Assembly (NCBI GenBank): GCA_021292165.1
Contig: CM037880.1
Span: forward strand, 223,726,467-223,790,466
From: Shinisaurus crocodilurus
Lineage: Eukaryota; Chordata; Lepidosauria; Squamata; Shinisauridae
Length of the DNA: 64,000 bases
Direction: 5' to 3'
Part shown: positions 1 through 8,325 of the stretch, piece after piece
How positions within the stretch are numbered: the first letter of the stretch is position 1
Layout: each line of letters starts with the position of its first letter
The notes under the pieces: generated by a model
Seen by the model: only the letters and a program-made list of their open reading frames with translations
Database searches by the model: none
Told to the model about the DNA's origin: nothing
Program-made: the position numbers and the translations under genes

Positions 1-50
1 GGTGCCACAGAGCTGGAGTACTATTTCACGGTGCATATCAGATGGACAAG
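1..50 (+). CDS. Possible 3' end of a coding exon of the PIP-box gene
   Basis: Read in frame 1 from the window edge, the sequence encodes a short stretch containing ELEYYF and ending before a possible donor (AAG then GTGCGC at 51). It would end with two bases of a codon, which is exactly what the exon starting at 947 needs. The ELEYYF stretch loosely resembles the LPEFYY segment that follows the CDK-binding domain of Cip/Kip proteins. The donor is weak and the stretch is short, so this is a speculation based on phase and a faint motif; it could equally be intron. Confidence 0.2.
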
Positions 51-946
51 GTGCGCGTGCGGGTCAGCTGGCAGCAGGGCTGGGGCAAGGGCTGCGTGGA
101 AGGGGTTTCTTGGAAGGATCCTGACACAAGGGGAGTGCCTGCCGTGATGAACAGGAAGTGGGGGCTGTCCCTGGCCAAGGGGGCCGCAAGCCAGAAGGCA
201 GAGAGAGGGAAGGGGTGGGGGAAGAGATTTATTATTTATTTATTTATTATATGAGAGGGCAGCTGGTGGAGAACAGGACCGAGTGGAAGGGAGAATTTTG
301 GGCAGGGCATCATGACTTGCCCCCTTCCCTGCTGGCCACAACGGTGAAGAAAGCCGCGCCCACTGACATTTTCCCCTTCTCTGAAAGCCCAGGCGCTCTC
401 TTCCGCATGCTCACAGGGAAGGGAGGCTTGAAAGTGCTCCTCCTCTGCTGCCACCCCACTTGTGTTGCTCGGCTGATGGATGGGAACTGGGGCTGTGGAG
501 GGGCGGGGCTGAGGAAAGTGGGTGGGGCCTGGGAAGAGAGGCCAGGGGGGCTGGGCAGGGCTGCATTCGGCTGGTAGGCCGGGTTGGGGGGGCTCCCCAC
601 CCCTGATCTGGATGCTGGACTTGAGGAAAGCTCGATTCGCTCCAGCGGGGCTTAAGAAGAGGGTTCAGTCTCCCTCCAGAATGATTCGAAACACAGGAGC
701 CCGCTAGAATACACATCAGCCTGTTTTGGGCAACACAGAAGCGATGGGCAAAGGCTGCTCTGGGATGGATGCGAGTCATTTCTCAGGGGCCTGAAATAGG
801 GCACGGAAGTCTTTGCACAGGGCCCAATCCCCGAGAAAGGTCCGTCTCCTCCTCCTCCGCCACATTTCCTGGCTTCCCCGTCCATTTCCCTTGTTCGCCA
901 GTTTTCCCGCTACGTAGAACTTTTGACCTGAGCCCCTCTTTCACAG

Positions 947-1094
947 AGAGAGCCGGGTTCGTTGTCGGATGAAAAGGTGGCGAGAGACCCGCCTGAAGCA
1001 AACCCAAGCCCAGTCGCCGGGCTCCGTGACTAAGCGCAGCCAGGGGCTGCAGGCCATGACTGACTTCTTCCAGGTCAAGAAACGTCGGAGCAAG
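947..1094 (+). CDS. Exon encoding a PIP box (PCNA-binding), possibly Cip/Kip-like
   Basis: The exon follows an acceptor (pyrimidine-rich, TTTCACAG at 946) and ends at AAG|GTGAGA. It encodes a basic, Q-rich segment ending QAMTDFFQVKKRRSK. MTDFF followed by basic residues is the core of a PCNA-interacting peptide; TD inside the box and a basic residue at +4 are the features of the PIP degron read by CRL4-Cdt2, known from p21, Cdt1 and Set8. The first base completes a split codon (phase 2) and the exon ends in phase 0. The canonical Q three residues before M is L here, so the box is imperfect. The CDK-binding domain, if any, lies left of the window. Alternatives are another replication protein with a C-terminal PIP box. 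Confidence 0.45.
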
Positions 1095-1205
1095 GTGAGA
1101 AAAGAGAGCTTCCTTCCTTCCTCCTCTGCAAGTCAAAACAGGATTTTCCCCCCAAACTGGCTGATGGGAAAGAGAACTGCCCGGCCGATGGGGTTCAGCG
1201 TAAGG

Positions 1206-1340
1206 CAGTGTTTCTCAACCTTGGGTCCCCAGATGTTTTTGGCCTACAACTCCCAGCATGCCCCAGCCAGCTATGCTGGCTGGGGCATGCTGGGAGCTGT
1301 AGGCCAAAAACATCTGGGGACCCAAGGTTGAGAAACACTG
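1206..1340. mobile_element. hAT-type MITE, 'CTCCAACCTTGGG' family, copy 1
   Basis: A 135-bp near-perfect palindrome beginning CAGTGTTTCTCAACC and ending with its complement. It is flanked by the perfect 8-bp duplication GCGTAAGG (1198-1205 and 1341-1348). CAG..CTG ends plus 8-bp duplications are hAT hallmarks. No transposase is present, so it is non-autonomous. It lies in the intron of the PIP-box gene. Confidence 0.9.
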
Positions 1341-1601
1341 GCGTAAGGGCAGGCGTCATGCGCAAGGAGGGGCTGAATATCCTAACTTCACATGTAATGG
1401 CGCATCAATTGGCAGAGCCTACCCAGGGTTTTGGGGATTTTGGTGGAGCGCTCAGTGAGAGTGTCAACTTAGCATGTTGTGGCAGTGAAACGAAGGAGAT
1501 TCTGTGTGGGGAATTAATAGGGAAAGGATTGAAATCCAGCTTGAACATTGGAAACAGAAGGAGTTATGATAGGGGTATTTTATGTTAGAAATTTAATAGA
1601 C

Positions 1602-2367
1602 TGTGAAGGATCACTAGCAGGATCCTTTGCGTGAGTTCGGCGCTTAACGGGTTAACCGGCACTGAGTTACAGCCCGTACGAGCGCTGGCGACCACCTGAG
1701 AGGCTTTCGCGCACAAGAGGAAACCAAAGCCCTTTAAATGACCAAATAAGGCTTTTATTTGTTTACACAAAACACAGAGCGGAACTAACAGCTCTCCAGG
1801 AATACTACAATGTCAACACAACCTTAGTTGGCCCCTGCGTTACTCAATGAACAGGCTCCTAGGCTAGCGAATTGAATCTGGTCAATTACCTCAGATCAGA
1901 GACTTTACGCTTAGTCAGTTTCAGCCTGGCTCCGGGTCGGCCGATCCGGGGATGAGAGTGGCTTACTCGGGCTGCCGCTTGAAGGACGAATCTGGCCCCG
2001 ACGTACCCTGGGTTCCCAACAACCAACTACCGGAAGGGAGAGGGGTTTTCTACCCCTGAATTCCCGCCCTCCCCACCCTCCAGGTCAGGTGGGGCTTATG
2101 CCTGCCCCTTCGTGTCAGGTGGGCTTATGCCTGCCCCGGGAGAAGGTGACGTACTGGTACTTCACAGCTCTTTGAGACTGCCCTGATAGTTTGATGGTCC
2201 TTGATGGTCCTTCCTGGGGTTTTGTGGATCTCCACCGAGACTCTTCCTTGTTGGGGATGAGGACCTGTCTGGCTGCTTCTCCTGTGACTTCATCCCTCCT
2301 CCCTCGCCCCCTCCCTTAGGTGAAGACTGTGTGTGTGTGTGCAGACTTGTGTTGGGCTTTCTCCACA
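1602..2367 (-). mobile_element. Solo LTR, copy 1
   Basis: A 766-bp TG..CA element flanked by the perfect 5-bp duplication TAGAC (1597-1601 and 2368-2372). It is the reverse complement of the element at 26106-26879. The element's poly(A) signal reads on the - strand (TTTATT near 1755). No internal gag/pol lies beside it, so this is a solo LTR left by LTR-LTR recombination. A 5-bp duplication fits Ty3/Gypsy or some endogenous retroviruses; the clade cannot be fixed from the LTR alone. Confidence 0.85.
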
Positions 2368-2372
2368 TAGAC

Positions 2373-2737
2373 ATCTTTCAAAATGCGAATGCGATGTTTC
2401 CCCAAGGGTATTTGAACATGCAGATAATCTCTCTCTCTCTCACTCACACACACACACACACACACTACTAGAACCTGGGTTGTTCTATGAAATTGATAGG
2501 TGGTAAGTTCAGAGCAAACAAAAAGAGGCACTTTATCATGCAAAACACAATTTAAAGTATGGAATCCAGTGCTACAGAATTTTGCATTGTCCTTCAGAAT
2601 AAGTTGCTCTAAAAAGAGTCATGCAGCTTCATGGAGGAATTTGTCTACCAATGGGTATTAGCCACAGCAGCTAAAAATTGAACCTCCACGTTCCCCGGCA
2701 GTGTACCAGTTTACCAGCTGCTGGCGATAGGCAAGCA
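2373..2737. other. Intronic/intergenic sequence with (CT)n(CA)n tract
   Basis: After the solo LTR comes a (CT)n(CA)n microsatellite near 2430-2465 and otherwise unique-looking sequence. I see no exon here. Confidence 0.5.
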
Positions 2738-2739
2738 GC

Positions 2740-2878
2740 AGGGCCGGTGCTACATAGGCCAACTGGCAGCCGCTAGGGCAGGCTAGAGGGGCGAAACCCC
2801 TGGAAAAAAAAACAAGCGCTTCTCAGTGGAAGGGGGCGCTAAGTCTGATCTTCTGGCAGCAAATGCCTTGCACGGGAC
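2740..2878. mobile_element. hAT-type element, 'CAGGGCCGGTGCTAC' family, diverged copy
   Basis: It starts CAGGGCCGGTGCTACATAGGCC and ends GCCTTGCACGGGAC, matching the ends of the copies at 6843-7354 and 10783-10947. It also shares the internal GGGGGCGCTAA and CTGATCTT blocks. The duplication is not clear, and the copy is more diverged than the others. Confidence 0.65.
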
Positions 2879-3527
2879 GGCAAGGGGTTGCTTCCCCAGT
2901 GTTGCCCCTTGAATTCCCGAGGGCATCCACCTGGCCAATGCCAAAACAACTCCAGGATCCACCCAGCAGTTAGCATTCTCTGGAGGGATATGATGCTGGT
3001 TCTCAAGCCCAATGTTTGGCTACAACTCCAGAGACCCAGCCACGGTTGGAGAACACTGATCTAGTGAATGGACTCATCTCCAGGTCATAGCAGGACAGGA
3101 GCGTCCCTGCAAATCGCATCAGGTGGTGATGGAGCGGGGAGTGTCCCGCTCTGCCAATCTTGCAGCCAGGTGAGGGAGGAATGTGGGAGCAACGGGCGGG
3201 CATCAATAGATAGGATTGGGGCCGCCAGACCATGCAGGCGCCTTATCTATGGGGCCACTTTAATTGGGCAGAAGGGGTTTTGGACTGGGCAGCCCCGGGG
3301 CTCAGATCTCTTCTCACCTATGTATGCAGGTCACTGTATCTTCTCCGTTTCCCCATTTGTAAAAGGGAGTAATGATCGCTGGATGCATGCATGGGATAAC
3401 TGCTGTGCTAAGGCGCGCTAAACATGATTAGAAATGCCGTGTCCAGCCATGTGCTGCAGAAAGCCTCGTGGCAAAGTGGAAGTGGACCACGTGCCCCTCA
3501 TTCTGACTGGGCCGCTCCTCTCTACAG

Positions 3528-3602
3528 GCGCCCGGCTCCCAGCCTTGCAGGAAGAGGCCGAAGAAACCCCAGCAGCAGTCGGAAACGGCAGTGGGGACCT
3601 GA
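3528..3602 (+). CDS. Terminal coding exon of the PIP-box gene
   Basis: A good acceptor (CTCCTCTCTACAG) is followed by 24 codons and TGA in the phase left by the exon ending at 1094. The peptide is basic and proline/glutamine-rich (RKRPKKPQQQ) and could serve as a nuclear localisation signal, as in the C-terminal tails of p57 and p27. The intron between the two exons (1095-3527) holds a hAT MITE and a solo LTR. An AATATA-type signal near 3908 followed by T/G-rich sequence could be the poly(A) site. The assignment rests on phase, splice signals and composition, not on a recognised homologue. Confidence 0.4.
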   Translation, partial: APGSQPCRKRPKKPQQQSETAVGT

Positions 3603-4550
3603 GATCCCCTTCCCTGTGGCTTGCAACTGTCTGTACGCCAGCCAGGCCCTGGACACCCAGGCCCACCCATGTCCCAAGAGGGCAGCCTGCAGGGATGGCG
3701 CACCTGGGCACAAATGGAAACGTGTGCCAATGGAGCGGGCAGAGCGGGCGAGTTCTGAGCGTCCCAGAGGCGCCGCGTCTCTGGGCCGGGATCCTGGAAC
3801 TGAGAGTGAGTTCTGCCACCTGAGATGGGAAGTCTGGAGGTTATTCTCTCAATAGGGAACACCACGTTGATTCTGTTTACTTCTAACACCAAATTAATCT
3901 CAGTTGTAATATAAAACTGTGTTTTTCATTTTGTTTATGCCTACCAAGGACTGTGCTGCCCAAGTGGAGATAAATCTGTGACGGAATTATATTTTGAGGC
4001 CAAGGTTGTGAGTTCGGGCTAACTCTCCACCCCACCTAGGTCTAACCACACCCTATTGGATTTGTTTACACTTGATTTCCTTCTAGTACTACACCGACCC
4101 AAAATTGACAGCTCAGCTTTTGATTAGTCATAAAACAGCTGGTTTTTCTCGTTCATTTGTTTTCTGCCTACCAGGACCTTGCAGGTTGTTCCCCAATTGG
4201 AGAAACAGTCTTGAGACTGCACTGTCATGATTATATATATTTGATGGGGGGAATCAGCCATTACATGTTTCTTTGTCCCTACAGTCGTAGGTATAACCTG
4301 AAACCTGCATAACACACCTAGTCGAGCCTAGGTCATTGGAGTCCCCATCTCTTCCTACACTCCGTCTTACTCCGTGACTTCAGATCCTCTGCTCCCAATT
4401 TGTGTAACATCCAGCCTGATGGAAGAGGTCTGGAGATCTCGGAAACTTGCTCAAAACTTGGTGCGTTTTTAGCCGCTCCTAACAAAGGTATTGCCTGAAC
4501 GTTTCTTATGGACCAGCCGGGCTTACTTTGTTGTATGGGATAACATAGAG
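3603..4550. other. Intergenic stretch, no gene seen
   Basis: The first part is probably the 3' UTR of the PIP-box gene. The rest is A/T-rich sequence with no convincing exon or classified repeat. Confidence 0.4.
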
Positions 4551-4551
4551 C

Positions 4552-4625
4552 GGCCTTCCCCAACCGGGTGCCCTCCAGATGTGTGTGACTACAACTCCCA
4601 TAATCCCATAACGGGGAACCTTTGG
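4552..4625. mobile_element. hAT-type MITE half, 'CCTTCCCCAACC' family
   Basis: CGGCCTTCCCCAACCGGGTGCCCTCCAGATG followed by ACTACAACTCCCATAATCCC matches the left half of the palindromes at 7680-7796 and 17857-17995. The right half is missing. Confidence 0.6.
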
Positions 4626-4629
4626 CCCG

Positions 4630-6099
4630 CAGGCTAGTGCAGCCTCGCCCCCTTGCCAAGCCCCTGAAGGCCAGTGGGAGAGCAGCCCTCTCTTACCCAA
4701 ACAGCCAGCATGATGGGGAACCTGCTGGAGCCCATGGATCTGGCAGGCCGCACCGCTGGCCAGAGGGGCCAATAGCAGGAGCAAGCCGAAGCTGGCAGGG
4801 CCAAAAGGAGTGCAAGAGAGCCATGCTCTGCCCCCCCCCACTGGGCACCCCTCCCCCCGGGAAATGGAGATCATCCTGGGTGGCCATGACCTGGCCAGGT
4901 TCTGGGAGATCTAAATAACACTGGAGATATGAACATTGCTTGCTCATGGGATGTTATATTTCGAATATGTTGCCTGCACATTATCCTCTGTACGCTCCTT
5001 TCCCCCCTGGAAAGTACTTAATTGCAATTTGATTCCTTCCAGCTGGGGGCTGTTTATAATCCTCTGAGCAGTATCTGCATGAACTAAAGGCCTTTCTCTC
5101 TCTCTCTTTTTGTCCTGAAAAGGGTAGGTAAACACCTGCCTTAGAAAGCACCACTGACTTTCTCTCTCTGCCCTGTTAAGCAGGAAGTGTTTTGTTTGAC
5201 TTGACAGCATTTTAAAAACTAGCTTGCCCCAATAAAGATACTGTCTGGCTCCCTCTCCAGGTGATTATTGCCATTTTCAGGGAATGCTCCATCTTTACTA
5301 AGTAGTTGCACTGGGAGGCTTGCAACAAGGCCTTATTTACTTATATGCAGGGCTTTTTTTCTGGTGGAACTCACCGGAACTGAGTTCCAGCACCTTTTCT
5401 TCTATTAATTGCATTACAATTTAATCGCCATCTACTCCCAAGGAAATGTAATCCAAGAGTTCCGGTACCTTTTTCTCCAGAAAAAAAGCACTGCTTATAT
5501 GAACTCACTTCCACCCGATGAGCACTCGCTTAGCTGGCTTTTTAAAAAAAGGATTGGTCAAATGCAAGAAGGAGAGGTAATACCCAGGATGGAATACCTC
5601 TGAATGAATTCTTGCAGGAGCCACAGGAAAGCCTTTGGGGTGGTTCCCCCATCCCCACCCACAGAGTTGCCAGCTTCTTTTCCACAGGGCTCCTGCACCT
5701 TTTAGCATCTGTATGGCAGGAGGAAAATCAGCTGGTGAAACTTTTCCCTCTGTGCGTGCGTGCGTGCGTGCTGAGAAAAGTGCCACCTGCTGAATTCCTG
5801 CTGCCACGTAGCTGTTAAAGGTGCAGGAGCCCTGCCAGAAAAGGAAGTTGGGCTGGAGTGGAAGAAGGTGCGTTTGGTGTGCCAGCCGAAGGGCCTTTGT
5901 GCGGTGGGGCCCTTGCCAGAGTGGCTGAGGGTTATGAGCAGCAGCAGTCTGGTTTCGTCCTTGCACAAGTGAGAGGGTGTTCCCTGCCCAGCAGGGCCAG
6001 CCAGGGGTGGTGCTAGGTACCAAAAAGATCCCGGGGCTCAGGCCCACAGGACAAAGAAACACACAAATGTGCACATGCTAATTTACATATGCTCTAAAG
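4630..6099. other. Intergenic stretch, no gene seen
   Basis: No splice-flanked coding sequence is visible. A short inverted pair of AAAAAGGTACCGGAACT-like blocks lies near 5370-5490 (GTTCCAGCACCTTTT and its complement), suggesting another decayed inverted-repeat element. A GTGCGTGCGTGC run lies near 5752-5770. Confidence 0.4.
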
Positions 6100-6234
6100 C
6101 AGTGTTCTCCAACCTTGGGTCCCCAGATGTTTTTGGCCTACAACTCCCAGCATGCCCCAGCCAGCTACGCTGGCTGGGGCATGCTGGGAGTTGTAGGCCA
6201 AAAACATCTGGGGACCCAAGGTTGGAGAACACTG
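6100..6234. mobile_element. hAT-type MITE, 'CTCCAACCTTGGG' family, copy 2
   Basis: A 135-bp palindrome, nearly identical to copies 3 and 4, with flanks CTCTAAAG (6092-6099) and CTCTAAAA (6235-6242), a 7-of-8 duplication. The high identity of the two arms suggests recent insertion. Confidence 0.9.
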
Positions 6235-6842
6235 CTCTAAAATCTGTGTGTGTGTCTTTAAAGGGCCCTTTCTCCTAAGGATACCTTTATTTGGAAAAGA
6301 GTGTATAGACAGGGGAGAGGAGGGCATTTGATTTCAGAGAAAACCTCAGGGAGGGGGGCAGCAGGAGGTGAAGCCTATATGGGCCTAAAGCCAGCTCATC
6401 CAGGGGGATCAGATGCAACAGAGATCATCAGGGCCCCCAACCTTTATTTCAGCAAGGGCCCCTGGGCAGCAGGGTGGTGGGGCAGAGGTCCTCCCAGAGA
6501 TCTGGGGGTTTTAAATGAAAGATTTGGGGCCCCAGCCTTAGTGGGCCACCCCCTACCTAACATCGCCTCTGGGGCCAACCCATGAGGTTTTCCTGCCCGG
6601 CCAGGATCCAAGAGGGGCAGCTTTTGCAGAGGACGTGACACACCGGCCTCTTGTTGGCCGAGCACGCGCTCTCTGCCGGCATGGTAGAGGGGGGTGCCCC
6701 TGTCCGAGACTGCATACTGGGGCGCAAACAGTAAGAGCTTGGGATCTGAGAGCCACTCCCCTCCCCAAAGACCCCCTGCGATGCCACAGAGAGGCTGCAA
6801 AGGCCTACAACTCCCATCATCCCTAGCCAGCATAGCTCATGG

Positions 6843-7354
6843 CAGGGCCGGTGCTACCATTAGGCCAGTGCTTCTCAATTATTTTCTGTCATGCCCCCCC
6901 TAGGAAGAAGACAACATTTCGCGCCCCCCGCGCGACTGTAAATAGTATCATTTGTCTATAAAATTGTTATAAGTACACCTCTGCATAACACTGTATCCTT
7001 ATTAACGTATAAGAGAATAAAAAAAGAAAGAAATGTGGATCAATTTACAACAAAGAATAGCTTTATTAACTGTAGCAGAAAAGATTTAAAGGAGCACAGG
7101 ATTTAAAGGAACACAATATTAAAAAAAACTTTTAACTGAGGTCAAACGAGCCCCCCCTTTACGGAGCCTCGTGCCCCCCCTGGGGGGCCCGCCCCACTAT
7201 TTGAGAAGCACTGCATTAGGCCAACTAGGCAGCTGCCTAGGGCGCAGGGCTAAAGGGGGCACCAGAAATAGGGAGGGAGGGCTCAAGTGGGAAGGGGGGG
7301 GGCGCTAAATATCTGATCTTGCCTAGGGCAGCAAACTGCCTTGCACCGGCCCTG
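6843..7354. mobile_element. hAT-type element, 'CAGGGCCGGTGCTAC' family, nested
   Basis: It starts CAGGGCCGGTGCTACCATTAGGC and ends CTTGCACCGGCCCTG. It is flanked by the perfect 8-bp duplication GCTCATGG (6835-6842 and 7355-7362). It carries another hAT element inside it at 6866-7213. Confidence 0.88.
6866..7213. mobile_element. hAT-type element, 'CAGTGCTTCTCAATTATTT' family, innermost
   Basis: It starts CAGTGCTTCTCAATTATTT and ends TATTTGAGAAGCACTG. It is flanked by the perfect duplication CATTAGGC (6858-6865 and 7214-7221). The A/T-rich middle has no transposase. CCCCCCTAGGAAG near the left end and CCCCCCTGGGGGGCCC near the right are the subterminal blocks. Confidence 0.88.
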
Positions 7355-7410
7355 GCTCATGGTGAGGGATGGTGGGGAGACGGTAGGCCAAAGGCACCCT
7401 TGACTCTATA

Positions 7411-7666
7411 CAGTAATACCTTGGATTGCAAGTAACTGGGTTTGAGAGCGTTTTGCAAGACAAGCAAATTTTTAAATATTTATTTAATTTTTTTTTGACT
7501 TGATATACAAGCGTCGTCTTGCAATACAAGTACTGTAGTACGGCTTAAATTAAAAATCTCTGTACAAATATTTTTTTGGGGGGGGGATTTCGTTTTGATA
7601 TCAGAGTGTTTTGGATGACAAGCGCGTTTCCGGAACGAATTATGCTCCCCATCCAAGGCATGACTG
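7411..7666. mobile_element. Tigger/pogo-like MITE, copy 1
   Basis: Ends are CAGTAATACCTTGGATTGCAAG and CATCCAAGGCATGACTG, flanked by TA on both sides (7409-7410 and 7667-7668). A CAG..CTG terminus with a TA duplication is typical of Tc1/mariner-Tigger elements. It is about 256 bp long, with no transposase ORF. Three more copies lie in the window. Confidence 0.8.
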
Positions 7667-7679
7667 TATAGCTTTAGTG

Positions 7680-7796
7680 CAGCCTTCCCCCAACCCGGCG
7701 CCCTCCAGATGGGTCGGACTACAGCTCCGCTGGCTGGGGGATGATGGGAGCTGTAGTCCGACCCATCTGGGGGGCGCCGGGTTTGGGGGAAGGCTG
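7680..7796. mobile_element. hAT-type MITE, 'CCTTCCCCAACC' family, palindrome
   Basis: A 117-bp near-perfect palindrome running from CAGCCTTCCCCCAACCCGGC to its complement, ending just before the KIFC2 promoter. A clear 8-bp duplication is not seen. Confidence 0.75.
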
Positions 7797-7799
7797 GCT

Positions 7800-8190
7800 G
7801 CTTGGCAGAGCCCGTCCTGGGCATCGTAGCGGCGTCGCGCTGCAGACGGCGGGGAGGCGCCAGGCAGGAGGCGGAGGCGGCGGCGGCGGCCCGAGGGGAC
7901 GTGCTCGGAGCTCGCTCGCCGGCTCGGCGGAGAAGGATGCGCGCGGGGAGGGCGCGCCTGGCCCCGCCGCGCCCCGGCAGAGGCTGCGCGCCCCCGGGGG
8001 TGCCAGCAGCGCCCAAGTAGGGGGACACCAGACCGGGGGCCAGCAGCAATCCACACGCGCCCCCGCCGCCCCAATTGGAAGCCCTGCAAGGAGGGACGGG
8101 GCCGGTGCTGCAACAGAGCAGAGGCAGAAGAGCCCGGGGGAGAGTTGGGGGTCTCCGCCCCCGCGCCCCCACCCCACCCCACCCAGCCTC
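7800..8190 (+). promoter_or_regulatory. KIFC2: GC-rich, CpG-rich promoter and 5' UTR of KIFC2
   Basis: The 390 bases before the KIFC2 ATG are very G+C-rich with dense CpG (GCGTCGCGC, CGGCGGCGGCGG, GCTCGCTCGCC), and CpG density stays high through exon 1. No TATA box is evident, as expected for a CpG-island promoter. The transcription start cannot be placed from sequence alone. Confidence 0.6.
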
Positions 8191-8325
8191 ATGTACGCCT
8201 TCTATTCCCTGCTCGTCTTCATCTTCTACACCCTCTTCAAGAAGGATGCCGGCGAGGAAGAGGAGGGGGAGGGGGCGGAAGGGCGGCGGCGGCAGCCCCC
8301 CCATTCTCCGGACAGCAGCCCACAG
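8191..8325 (+). CDS. KIFC2: KIFC2 coding exon 1
   Basis: 45 codons, ending CAG|GTAAGG in phase 0. It encodes [18 protein letters not shown], a hydrophobic, aromatic segment that may act as a membrane anchor, then an acidic and an arginine-rich stretch. The start is chosen because this N-terminus is conserved in mammalian KIFC2; the frame is open upstream, but that part is GC-rich and lacks conservation. Confidence 0.92.

Larger units (their letters stand above)
6801..7400. mobile_element. Outermost inverted-repeat element of a three-level hAT nest
   Basis: The left arm GGCCTACAACTCCCATCATC (from 6803) pairs with GATGGTGGGGAGACGGTAGGCC (7368-7389) on the right. Between them sits the complete element at 6843-7354. 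The arms belong to the CTACAACTCCC class of hAT MITEs seen throughout the window. Confidence 0.6.

Noticed and set aside
42..577. Overlapping short frames at the left edge (MDKVRVRVS..., MGAVPGQGG...)
   Set aside because: No splice signals fit and there is no recognisable domain; they are probably intronic.
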